This document shows positions 1-7,641 of a stretch of 13,705 nucleotides of DNA, one piece after another (the stretch's first letter is position 1; each line of letters opens with the position of its first letter). A program made the translations under genes and the position numbers. Location: NCBI GenBank assembly GCA_002325785.1, contig DCSU01000075.1, positions 9,598 to 23,302 of the forward strand. Reading direction: 5' to 3'. The stretch comes from Bacteroidales bacterium UBA1458 (lineage in GTDB: Bacteria; Bacteroidota; Bacteroidia; Bacteroidales; VadinHA17). The notes under the pieces were generated by a model. That model had not been told where the DNA came from and made no database searches. It saw only the letters and a program-made list of their open reading frames with translations.

Positions 1-318
1 CCAAAATTCAACAACGGGAAAACAATCAACATCATTAACCAGAAGCTCGGCTATATGGTCAGAGGCGGTGACCCTGATGCTGTAGACTCCATCGTTCCGA
101 TGGCATTCGGCAACCTGGCCCTTGACCTGATCATGAAGGGTATTCACGGCAGGGTTGTGGTGCTCAAGAACGGTCGCTATGACAACGTTCCCATAGACGT
201 GGTAACCTCATCCAAAAAGGTGGTGAGGGTGTCAGAGTATTACAATGTCGAAAGGCTTAGGCCTTACTATTCAAACTTTGAGATGAAACCTTTCTTCCTG
301 ATGGCATCAGAGTATTGA
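1..318 (+). CDS. pfkA: 6-phosphofructokinase, C-terminal fragment (5' end outside window)
   Basis: The frame is open from base 1 and ends at TGA 316-318, giving the last 105 residues of a phosphofructokinase. The family phosphorylates fructose 6-phosphate to fructose 1,6-bisphosphate in cytoplasmic glycolysis. The visible part contains the LGYMVRGGDPDAVD segment, which matches the conserved LGxxQRGGxPxAxD block of PFKs near the substrate site. A helix (AFGNLALDLIMKG) and a C-terminal strand region (VVVLKNGRYDNVPI) follow. The ATP- or PPi-determining glycine motif is upstream and not visible, so the phosphoryl donor cannot be told. An ATG at 55 is an internal methionine, not the start. A strong terminator lies 27 nt past the stop, so this gene ends its own transcription unit. 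Confidence 0.88.
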   Translation, partial: PKFNNGKTINIINQKLGYMVRGGDPDAVDSIVPMAFGNLALDLIMKGIHGRVVVLKNGRYDNVPIDVVTSSKKVVRVSEYYNVERLRPYYSNFEMKPFFLMASEY

Positions 319-345
319 AAAGCCTATTTGCAGATAGTAAAACAG

Positions 346-379
346 GTGATGCCATGTCTTCCATGGCATCACTTTTTTT
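346..379 (+). terminator. Rho-independent terminator after pfkA
   Basis: A perfect 11-bp stem (gtgatgccatg / catggcatcac, 346-356 and 362-372) with a 5-nt loop (tcttc) is followed by seven T residues (373-379). This is a textbook intrinsic terminator on the plus strand. It separates the phosphofructokinase gene from rsgA, which starts only 24 nt later. Confidence 0.93.
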
Positions 380-386
380 ATTTTTG
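379..386 (+). promoter_or_regulatory. Candidate Bacteroidota -7 promoter element for rsgA
   Basis: TATTTTTG matches the Bacteroidota -7 consensus TAnnTTTG at all fixed positions. It starts on the last T of the terminator tract. Some promoter is needed here because the gene upstream is strongly terminated. If used, transcription would start near 393, leaving a leader of only about 10 nt. No TTTG (-33 element) is seen at the expected distance, where the terminator hairpin lies. In a T-rich tract a match by chance is quite possible. Confidence 0.35.
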
Positions 387-397
387 CCACAAATCTG

Positions 398-403
398 AGG
401 AGG
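398..403 (+). promoter_or_regulatory. Shine-Dalgarno sequence directly abutting the rsgA TTG start
   Basis: AGGAGG is a full anti-SD match, but it ends exactly where the TTG start codon begins (zero spacing, normally 5-9 nt). It either marks weak initiation at TTG 404 or is fortuitous. No ATG or GTG lies in frame nearby, and family alignment places the first residue at this TTG. Confidence 0.4.
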
Positions 404-1318
404 TTGAGACACGGTATTGTCATAAAGTCGACCGGGAGCCGGTACAGGGTTATTGATGATGACGGGAACATCTATGCGTGTGTCCTAAAAGGCATATTCA
501 GGGTCAGTGGCGCCCGTACCACAAATCCTGTAGCCGTTGGTGACAATGTGACCTTTGACGAGTCCGAATCACTTATAACCGCTCTCCTGCCTAGAAGAAA
601 CTACATCATCCGCAAGGCATCTAATCTCTCGAGAGAATCGCAGATAATCGCTGCAAATATTGACCAGGCCTTCCTGATGATATCGATAAAGATGCCTTCA
701 ACCCCGGTGGAGTTTATTGACCGTTTTCTTGCTACAGCTGAAGCATACCGCGTACCGGCAACGATTATCATAAACAAGGCTGACCTTTACGGAACAGAGG
801 AAATAGCCACAGCATTGAAGATCAGTGAGGTTTACCGGAAGATAGGTTATCCGGTATTCATTATCTCTGTCACGGAAGATGAAAACATTGACCAGATAGC
901 AGTGGCTATGAAGGATAAGACCACCCTTGTCTCGGGCAACTCAGGCGTGGGCAAAAGTACATTGCTCAACAGGCTGAACCCCTCCCTCGCACTGCGTACC
1001 GGTTCAATATCCGAATACCATGAACAGGGCCGGCACGTCACCACCTTCCCGGAGATGCATCCCCTTCCCGGAGGGGGTTATGTAATTGATACTCCGGGAA
1101 TACGGGGTTTCGGCGTTATTGACTTTGACCGTAACGAGATCTACCATTTCTTTCCTGAGATATTCCGAATGGCAGCCGGCTGCCGGTTTTACAACTGCCT
1201 GCACATGAATGAGCCCGGGTGTGCAGTGCGTGATGCCGTGGCCGGCAACGCAATTGAACCGTGGAGATATAAAAGCTACGCAAGTATGATGCTGGAGGAC
1301 AATGATAAGTACAGATGA
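404..1318 (+). CDS. rsgA: Ribosome small subunit-dependent GTPase A
   Basis: RsgA is a GTPase that checks late maturation of the 30S subunit in the cytoplasm. The 304-residue protein has the full circularly permuted layout. An N-terminal OB fold (about 1-65) begins with the typical HGIVIKSTGS. The G domain carries G4 NKAD (124-127) before the P-loop GNSGVGKST (178-186), a TT switch (213-214) and G3 DTPG (229-232). The C-terminal zinc finger has Cys260, Cys265, His267 and Cys273. Length is normal. The start is TTG at 404; an upstream in-frame CTG (395) is possible, but the family consensus begins at this TTG. It heads a group with a hybrid kinase 30 nt downstream and mnmH after that. Function is secure; only the start is uncertain. 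Confidence 0.95.
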   Translation: MRHGIVIKSTGSRYRVIDDDGNIYACVLKGIFRVSGARTTNPVAVGDNVTFDESESLITALLPRRNYIIRKASNLSRESQIIAANIDQAFLMISIKMPSTPVEFIDRFLATAEAYRVPATIIINKADLYGTEEIATALKISEVYRKIGYPVFIISVTEDENIDQIAVAMKDKTTLVSGNSGVGKSTLLNRLNPSLALRTGSISEYHEQGRHVTTFPEMHPLPGGGYVIDTPGIRGFGVIDFDRNEIYHFFPEIFRMAAGCRFYNCLHMNEPGCAVRDAVAGNAIEPWRYKSYASMMLEDNDKYR

Positions 1319-1348
1319 ACGTTATCCTAAGGGAATGAACCATTTTGA

Positions 1349-4165
1349 ATGAAAAAGATCACTCTTGCTGCATATAGCGCTTTCCTTCTCCTGATGCTGG
1401 TCACGGTCCTGTTTTACGTCAGCCTCTACAGGAATCAGATAGAATATTCAAACAAGATACTTGACAGGCAGGTAATGATTGTCGGTTCCGATATCGACAA
1501 CACCAGCATGTATATCCTGAGTGACCTTAATGAGATCGATTTTTCCGACGATATTCCGTTGTTCTTCACTGATCCGGCTGTCAATGAGCGTGCCAGGGAG
1601 AAGATGAAGCTATATTATTCCAGGTATGAGGATCTCGTCGTGGGACTGATGCTTTACACCACGACCGGTGATGTCTATACCCTTTTCAAGGATGAGGAGC
1701 GCAATTCCTGGCTTGACGGTTCATACAGGGCCCAGACGGTACCGCGTATCTTCACTGTGGAGCAGCTGGAGAACGAACGCGGCAAATACAAGTATTACCT
1801 TCCTGTTCTCAGCAACGGACAGGTGCTTGGTAACCTGGTGATCACACTCGACTTCAGCCGGTATTTTTCAAGGATTTTTGCAAAGTATAATCTCGAGCAG
1901 TACCAGTGGCAGTGGGTGGTAAATGATACCGGCACTATCATCTACGATAATCATGGCGGTGAAGTAACTTACAGCGAGATGAAAAAGCTGACCGATGCCC
2001 TTGATCAGGGTATTTCAGGGAGGCTTGCCCACGGGATGGAGGCTAACGGTTCCGGCAACGAAATACTCTCGTCGTTTTACCCGGTGAACATTGTAGGACT
2101 TGATTTCGGGCTGGTTTTCTCCGCGCCTACCGATTTTTTCCAGAAATACATTGTAAGAAATTCACTTATACTGGGCTTTCTGACAATGCTCACGCTTCTT
2201 TTCATAATCTTCCTTTTCCGGTTTTTAGTTCGAAAACAGGCCGCGCAGCTCAGGGTGACACGCGACTCGGAGAAGACTTTGATCTCAATTATTGACCAGA
2301 TGCCGGTGGGGTTCATCATTTACAACTCCGGCAGAGAGATCATCAGGGCGAACAGGCAGGCAGCCTCCCTCTTCTCTTATGAAAATGAAAAGGAGATGAC
2401 CGGGAAGCTTGTGCCTGACTTGTCGCGCAATGATTATGACAGTGATCAGCCCGGCCGGTATAGCCAGGGAAGAATAATAAGACTTCCCGGAACTGATGGT
2501 GACAGGATAGTCTTCCTCAACAGCATACCGGTGAAGTACAGGGGTGACGACTGCACCCTCGAGGTGCTCATTGACGTCACCTCCCTCGAATCAGCCCGCC
2601 GGCAGGAGGCAGACGCAAATATCGCCAAGTCCGAACTGCTGGCCCGCATGAGCTTTGAGATAAGAACCCCCCTTAACGGTATCCTGGGAATGACCGAGAT
2701 GCTTAACAGGTCAGATCTGCCTGAAGAATCAAAAGAGGTGGCCCGGCTGCTCAGACGGTCAGCTGACCTGCTTCTGACGATCATCAATGATATATTCGAT
2801 GTCTCAAAAATGGAGACCGGAAAGATGATCCTCGACGAAATACCATTCAGGCTACGGGAGGAGGTAGCCTATTGCTTTAACCTCGTCAAACGGCAGAATC
2901 CTGAGTCGCTTATCAAGTTTGTTTCATTGGTAGATCAGGCGGTGCCTGAGAACCTGATAGGCGATCCTTACCGGCTGCGGCAGGTGATCAGCAATCTCCT
3001 GAATAACTCCCTCGCCGGTACGCAGAAGGGGGAGATCAGGATGGAATGCCGCGTCAGAAAATCGACCGGTAACCAGTTCACCCTGGAATTCACGGTGACC
3101 GATACCGGCAATAACTACACGAAGGCAGAGATCAGGAAGTTGTTCGGAGACTATATTACCAGCCTTAGCGAACGGTCGGAGTGGGCAGAGGACCTGAAGC
3201 TTGGACCTGTGCTTGCCAGGCAGCTCACTGAGCTTATGGGAGGCGAACTCACGGCAGAAAGTCCTGCAGGAAGAGACTCTGCCGGCCAGGAGAGAGGACT
3301 GAAGGTCACTTTCACCATCAACGTCCACCTCAATGAAAAGATAGTCAAGAAGCTGGATCTCAACCGCTACGGCGAGCTGTCCGAAATACGCACTCTCGCC
3401 ATAACGGGTACACAGGGGCGTGATGACGATTTCCTAAGTGTTGTTCACCGTTTGGGCCTGCCGGTTTCAGTGACAAGCTTCCAGAAGCATACCATCTCAC
3501 AGATCAAAACCAGCCTGCAGAGCGAACAGGAACGGTATATTCTTCTCATCATCTTTGACGAACCTGAGACTGACGGGTTTGAGGTGGCGAAGGCGATGAT
3601 GGATGCCGGGCTGACAGGCGAACATATCATACTGATGTTCACCTCGAAGGATCCCAGGGGTCACTATGCAAGATGTGTCGACCTCGGTGTTGACCATCTT
3701 CTCGTCAAGCCCTTTGCAAGTGAGGATCTGCTTCACGTTCTCCGGGATCATTTCCCTGCGCTGAGTAACCAATCCGGTCGATTGTCAGCCGACAAATCCG
3801 AACTGCCTGTCATCCTCGTTGTTGATGACAACTACCTTAACAGAAAGGTAGTTGGCTCCCTTCTCAAGGTTTTGGGAGTTACGGCCGAATACGCCGCCAG
3901 CGCTGCAGAGGCTATCGACATGGTCATGGAGAAACCATATGACCTGATTCTCATGGACCTTATAATGCCTGAAACAGACGGTTTTGAAGCTGCACGCATC
4001 ATCCTTGAACATGACAGCTCCACCTTGATAGTCGCACTTTCAGCTGACACCATGCCCGAGACCAGGGTAAAAGTAGAAAAGACAGGAATGAAGGAACTGC
4101 TTTCGAAACCTGTGACTGTTGAGGACCTGAGAAGGGTGATAGACAGGTATCACAAGCAGAAATAG
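1349..4165 (+). CDS. Membrane hybrid sensor kinase lacking its phosphoacceptor His (probable pseudokinase), two receiver domains
   Basis: 938 residues. In order: TM1 (about 6-27); a periplasmic sensor resembling a double-Cache fold (28-268); TM2 (272-294); a PAS-like domain (305-415); HisKA (426-490); HATPase (about 535-660); receiver 1 (680-802); receiver 2 (820-935). The H-box reads MSFEIRTPLNG, so the conserved His is Phe436 (codon TTT, 2654-2656). In the ATPase domain Asn553 of the N-box survives, but G1 is DTGNNY instead of DTGxGI and G2 is DLKLGP instead of GTGLGL. Receiver 1 has Ile735 at the phosphoacceptor position and no acidic pair. Receiver 2 is intact: Asp826/Asp827, Asp870, Ser898, Lys920. 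There is no output domain. The family senses envelope or extracellular signals, but this member should not autophosphorylate. The frame is uninterrupted, which argues against recent decay. A weak SD (aaggga, 1329-1334) precedes the ATG. Ligand and partners are unknown. Confidence 0.9.
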   Translation: MKKITLAAYSAFLLLMLVTVLFYVSLYRNQIEYSNKILDRQVMIVGSDIDNTSMYILSDLNEIDFSDDIPLFFTDPAVNERAREKMKLYYSRYEDLVVGLMLYTTTGDVYTLFKDEERNSWLDGSYRAQTVPRIFTVEQLENERGKYKYYLPVLSNGQVLGNLVITLDFSRYFSRIFAKYNLEQYQWQWVVNDTGTIIYDNHGGEVTYSEMKKLTDALDQGISGRLAHGMEANGSGNEILSSFYPVNIVGLDFGLVFSAPTDFFQKYIVRNSLILGFLTMLTLLFIIFLFRFLVRKQAAQLRVTRDSEKTLISIIDQMPVGFIIYNSGREIIRANRQAASLFSYENEKEMTGKLVPDLSRNDYDSDQPGRYSQGRIIRLPGTDGDRIVFLNSIPVKYRGDDCTLEVLIDVTSLESARRQEADANIAKSELLARMSFEIRTPLNGILGMTEMLNRSDLPEESKEVARLLRRSADLLLTIINDIFDVSKMETGKMILDEIPFRLREEVAYCFNLVKRQNPESLIKFVSLVDQAVPENLIGDPYRLRQVISNLLNNSLAGTQKGEIRMECRVRKSTGNQFTLEFTVTDTGNNYTKAEIRKLFGDYITSLSERSEWAEDLKLGPVLARQLTELMGGELTAESPAGRDSAGQERGLKVTFTINVHLNEKIVKKLDLNRYGELSEIRTLAITGTQGRDDDFLSVVHRLGLPVSVTSFQKHTISQIKTSLQSEQERYILLIIFDEPETDGFEVAKAMMDAGLTGEHIILMFTSKDPRGHYARCVDLGVDHLLVKPFASEDLLHVLRDHFPALSNQSGRLSADKSELPVILVVDDNYLNRKVVGSLLKVLGVTAEYAASAAEAIDMVMEKPYDLILMDLIMPETDGFEAARIILEHDSSTLIVALSADTMPETRVKVEKTGMKELLSKPVTVEDLRRVIDRYHKQK

Positions 4166-4168
4166 GAG

Positions 4169-5206
4169 ATGACGCTGAATCTCAGGAAACTTTCTGTCGT
4201 TGAATTTCTAAGCCTGAGGCATAGCATACCCCTGGTTGATGCCAGGTCCCCGGGTGAATATGCATACGGTCACATCCCGTGCGCGGTCAATATCCCGCTC
4301 TTTGATGACGCTCAGAGGGCCGAGGTGGGAACGCTTTACAAGAAGGAGGGTTCTGAAAAGGCAGTCTTACGCGGTATCAATCTCGCAGCTCCGCAGATGT
4401 CGGCTAAGCTGGCCATGGCCCTTGATCTGGCGGCGGATAAACAACTGCTGGTTCACTGCTGGAGAGGCGGAATGCGGTCAGAGGCAATGGCATGGCTGTT
4501 TTCTGCCGGCGGCATAGCAGCGACGATCCTCGAGGGCGGATACAAGGCATACAGGAATCACATCCTTGAAGATCTGGGCAGGGAACGGAGGTTCATAATC
4601 CTGGGGGGCCTGACGGGAAGCGGCAAGACGGGGATACTGAAACATATCATGTCGGCAGGTGATCCGGTCACTGACCTTGAGGGACTGGCCTCGCACAGGG
4701 GATCAGCCTTTGGCGCACTGGGACAGCCGCCCCAGCCTTCTTCGGAACACTTTGCGAATCTGCTTTACGACGACCTGAACCAGAAACTGGCTGACACCAG
4801 AATATGGCTTGAGGACGAAAGCCGTAACATAGGCACGGTGTTCATGCCAGACAATTTCTTTGAGCAGATGCGAAAAGCGCCGGTGATAGCCCTGATGATG
4901 AGTATAGAAACCCGTATGCCCCGTCTGTTGAATGAATACACATCATTTCCTGTAAGTCAGCTGGAGGCCTCGGTGATGAGGATCTCCAAACGGCTGGGCG
5001 GAGACAAAACCCGCGAGGCACTGGAGGCACTGCAGAGAGGTGATTACCCGACAGCTATAAAGATCACGCTTGAATACTACGATAAGTCTTACTATTACGG
5101 TCTCTCGAAACGGACTGCCGGACAGGTGATTTTTGTGAAGACAGAGACTGATGATGTGGCTGTTAATGCGGCGAAGGTGAAAGAGGCAGCCGGCAGTATC
5201 TTGTAA
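4169..5206 (+). CDS. mnmH: tRNA 2-selenouridine synthase
   Basis: MnmH (SelU, YbbB) replaces the sulfur of 2-thiouridine at tRNA wobble position 34 with selenium from selenophosphate, through a geranylated intermediate. The 345-residue protein has an N-terminal rhodanese domain: LVDARSPGEY at about 22-31, and the active-site loop HCWRGGMRS with Cys97, the position of the essential cysteine in the E. coli enzyme. A P-loop domain follows, with GLTGSGKT at 147-154. The downstream segments DLEGLASHRGSAFG and LEDESRNIG are typical of the family. The ATG lies 3 nt after the hybrid-kinase stop, and an AGGAG abuts it, so translation is probably coupled to the kinase gene. SelD, which makes selenophosphate, is not in the window. 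The stop codon is 9 nt from that of the convergent U32 gene. Confidence 0.93.
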   Translation: MTLNLRKLSVVEFLSLRHSIPLVDARSPGEYAYGHIPCAVNIPLFDDAQRAEVGTLYKKEGSEKAVLRGINLAAPQMSAKLAMALDLAADKQLLVHCWRGGMRSEAMAWLFSAGGIAATILEGGYKAYRNHILEDLGRERRFIILGGLTGSGKTGILKHIMSAGDPVTDLEGLASHRGSAFGALGQPPQPSSEHFANLLYDDLNQKLADTRIWLEDESRNIGTVFMPDNFFEQMRKAPVIALMMSIETRMPRLLNEYTSFPVSQLEASVMRISKRLGGDKTREALEALQRGDYPTAIKITLEYYDKSYYYGLSKRTAGQVIFVKTETDDVAVNAAKVKEAAGSIL

Positions 5207-5215
5207 AAAACTGCG

Positions 5216-6475
5216 TTAACCTTTTTTCAGTGACGAAGCGTCAACCCACAGGAATACCCTGTCTGCCCGTCTCACTGTGTGCGGAATCTGCACGGAACAA
5301 AGCTCTCCCTTCTGTGCCTTTTCAACCTCATTGGCAGAGGCATCCCTCAGTGCAGTGACCGTATGATCAACTGACCCGGTGGTGGGGCCGGAGAAGATCA
5401 GGTCATCCCCAACGTTCAGGTCGCCCGTCTCCAGTTTTATCTCAGCCACCATCAGCCTGCTGAAGAAATTGGTGACCCTGCCCAGGTATATCTTTCTTTT
5501 TGTGGCCGCGGAGCCATAGGTAGTGCTCCATTCACCCAGCTTCTGTCCCAGGTAATACCCGTCCCAGAAGCCCCTGTTGAATACTGTCTCAAGGCGTCTC
5601 ATCCACCCTTCGATCTTCTCCGGTCCGAAGGTGCCGTCTGCCACTGCCGCGGCCGCTTCGCTGTAGCATGCCGTGACCGTGCTCACATATTCGGCCGGCC
5701 TGGCCCTTCCCTCTATCTTCAGAACCCTTGCGCCGGCATCAATTATCTGGTCGAGGAACCTGATGGTGCAGAGGTCCTTTGGCGACATAATAAATTGATT
5801 ATCAATACCAAGCTCATAGCCGGACTCATTGTCTGTGACCGTATATCCTCTCCGGCAAGTCTGGTAACAGTTGCCCCTGTTGGCGGAAGCGTTGTATTCG
5901 TGCAGGCTGAGATAACATTTTCCGGAGATGGCCATGCAGAGAGCGCCGTGAACGAACATCTCGAGCCTGATCAGTTCTCCGCCCGGTCCGCGGATCTCTT
6001 CTCCTACGATGGAATCATATATTTTTTTGACCTGCTCCAGGTTAAGCTCACGCGACAGTACTGCCACCTCGGCCCACTGTGAATAGAACTTCAGTGATCC
6101 GGCATTGGATATATTCAACTGGGTTGAGAGGTGTACAGCAAGGCCTGCCTCTCTGGCGGCCATGATGGCAGCCTGGTCAGTGGCTATCACCGCTGTCACC
6201 CCGGCGCTTACTGCGGCAGCAAGTATCTTCCGCATCTCATCGGCCTCATCATCAAACATTACGATGTTCAGGGTGAGGTAGCTTTTCAGTTCGTTTTCCC
6301 TGCAGAGGGCAACTATTGAGGGCATGTCATCAGCCGTGAAGTTATCTGAAGAGCGTGCCCGCATGTTCAGGCTCCCTACTCCGAAATAGACTGAATCAGC
6401 TCCTCCCCGGATAGCTGCGCGGAGCGACTCCCAGGAGCCTGCGGGAGCCATTATCTCTATGTCGCTTCTCTTCAT
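5216..6475 (-). CDS. U32-family protein, TrhP/YegQ-like (probable tRNA U34 hydroxylation factor)
   Basis: This 419-residue protein belongs to the 'peptidase U32' family. It carries the U32 signature EMFVHGALCMAISGKC (172-187), preceded by STQLNISN and LSRELNLEQ, and followed by RGNCYQTCRRGY and MSPKDLC. The N-terminal TIM-barrel start (APAGSWESLRAAIRGGADSVYFG) is complete. Cys180, Cys187, Cys203 and either Cys207 or Cys236 are candidates for the [4Fe-4S] cluster found in related U32 proteins such as UbiU. Despite the name, characterised relatives act in RNA hydroxylation (TrhP at tRNA U34, RlhA in 23S rRNA) or ubiquinone hydroxylation, with no proven protease role. The layout resembles TrhP/YegQ most; the exact subfamily is inference. 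It is last in the pepE-AsmA-kinase-U32 run, 23 nt after the kinase stop, and converges on mnmH. Confidence 0.88.
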   Translation of the reverse strand: MKRSDIEIMAPAGSWESLRAAIRGGADSVYFGVGSLNMRARSSDNFTADDMPSIVALCRENELKSYLTLNIVMFDDEADEMRKILAAAVSAGVTAVIATDQAAIMAAREAGLAVHLSTQLNISNAGSLKFYSQWAEVAVLSRELNLEQVKKIYDSIVGEEIRGPGGELIRLEMFVHGALCMAISGKCYLSLHEYNASANRGNCYQTCRRGYTVTDNESGYELGIDNQFIMSPKDLCTIRFLDQIIDAGARVLKIEGRARPAEYVSTVTACYSEAAAAVADGTFGPEKIEGWMRRLETVFNRGFWDGYYLGQKLGEWSTTYGSAATKRKIYLGRVTNFFSRLMVAEIKLETGDLNVGDDLIFSGPTTGSVDHTVTALRDASANEVEKAQKGELCSVQIPHTVRRADRVFLWVDASSLKKG

Positions 6476-6498
6476 TGCGGCCGTTGCCAGCAGGTCTC

Positions 6499-7638
6499 TT
6501 ATTTCTTCAGTATGATACGCATGCAGCTTCCCAGACCCGGTTCCGAGCGCAGAACGAATATCCGTCCCTTATGATACTCTTCTATGATTCTCTTTGAAAG
6601 TGAGAGCCCCAGCCCCCATCCGCGTTCCCGTGTTGTATAGCCGGGTTTGAAGATCGTCTTGAAATCCTTTCTCGGGATACCCTTGCCCGTGTCATCCACA
6701 TCAATGAATGCCTCTCTGATGGTCTCAGAGAGCCTTACTATAATCTTGCCGCTGCCCTTCATAGCGTCAGCGGAGTTTTTGACAAGGTTCTCGATGACCC
6801 AGCCGAGGAGAACAGGATTGAAGGGCACGGCGGTGCATCTGGTGGTCTCGTTCAGCACACTCAGCTCCACGGTTGAGGCTATCCTTTTCCTGAGGTAAGC
6901 GGCGGTCATCTCCGCCAGGGCAGGGAGGTTTTCAGGATGAAGTTTCGGCTTTGACCCTATAAGCGAGAATCTTTCAGTAACCCTCATAAGCCTGTCGACA
7001 TCAGCCGGCAACTCCTCGGCTATATCGGTGCCGGGGTACCTGCTGCAGATGATCTCGCTCCATGCTGAGAGTGATGAGGTGGGGGTGCCCAACTGATGGG
7101 CTGTCTCACGGGAGAGCCCCACCCAAACCTGGTTTTGCTCGGCCATGCGTGAGGAGCTGAAGGCCACATAGGCCACGGCTATGAAGAGTAAGATCACCGC
7201 TAGCTGCACATAGGGATATATCCTCAGCTGCCTCAGGAGAGAGCTCTCGCGGAAGTAGAGATAATTAAAAACGCCATCAGCAAGCTCTATGGAGATTGGT
7301 TCGTTTCTCTTCCGCATCCTCTCAAGCTCCCTGCGGAGCGATGCATTGTCAGAGGCAACGCCTGACGGGATATTACGGTGTGATATTATTTTTTCATCAT
7401 TGTCAATGAGGATTACGGGAACGGTGGTGTTGTCCTCGATGATGCTGAAGAGGAACTCAAAATCGTCCGAGGTAACAAGCCTCCTGGTAGCCTCGGCCCA
7501 CTGTTCAGCCTTTTTTCTCTCCTCTTCCTTTAACCTGGAGACAAGGTCATGTGTATAGATGAGTGACCCGAGGCCGATGACAACCGCGAAAATAAGAAGC
7601 AAAACCTTCCATAACAGTCTCTTACGGTATATATTCAT
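6499..7638 (-). CDS. Sensor histidine kinase, orphan (no adjacent response regulator)
   Basis: A 379-residue inner-membrane kinase. TM1 is at about 11-29, followed by a short periplasmic domain (30-141) and TM2 (143-161). There is no HAMP or PAS domain. The dimerisation box is GLSRETAHQLGTPTSSL with His181 as phosphoacceptor, a form common in Bacteroidota. The ATPase domain is intact: N-box ENLVKNSADAM (Asn288), G1 DTGKGIP (316-322), F-box FKPGYTT, G2 GWGLGL (340-345). All catalytic motifs are present, in contrast to the hybrid kinase at 1349-4165. The start ATG is 3 nt after the AsmA-like stop, so translation is probably coupled. No response-regulator gene is present in the window. Its signal is unknown; the operon context suggests an envelope-related cue (inference). 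Confidence 0.9.
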   Translation of the reverse strand: MNIYRKRLLWKVLLLIFAVVIGLGSLIYTHDLVSRLKEEERKKAEQWAEATRRLVTSDDFEFLFSIIEDNTTVPVILIDNDEKIISHRNIPSGVASDNASLRRELERMRKRNEPISIELADGVFNYLYFRESSLLRQLRIYPYVQLAVILLFIAVAYVAFSSSRMAEQNQVWVGLSRETAHQLGTPTSSLSAWSEIICSRYPGTDIAEELPADVDRLMRVTERFSLIGSKPKLHPENLPALAEMTAAYLRKRIASTVELSVLNETTRCTAVPFNPVLLGWVIENLVKNSADAMKGSGKIIVRLSETIREAFIDVDDTGKGIPRKDFKTIFKPGYTTRERGWGLGLSLSKRIIEEYHKGRIFVLRSEPGLGSCMRIILKK

Positions 7639-7641
7639 GGA

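Noticed and set aside
2651..2660. Phe436 as a sequencing or assembly error
   Set aside because: CAT/CAC to TTT would need at least two base changes, and the G1, G2 and receiver-1 losses agree with a truly degenerate kinase.
2924..3328. Minus-strand open frame of 134 codons inside the hybrid kinase
   Set aside because: It is opposite a recognisable HATPase domain; no homology-like motif and no initiation signal.
5199..5228. A6 ... T6 dyad between the convergent stops of mnmH and the U32 gene as a bidirectional terminator
   Set aside because: The only pairing is A-T with an 11-nt loop and no GC-rich stem, so it is too weak to call.
5216..6475. U32 gene as a secreted collagenase/protease
   Set aside because: No signal peptide, and the conserved cysteine set and similarity to TrhP-type proteins favour an intracellular Fe-S RNA-modification role.
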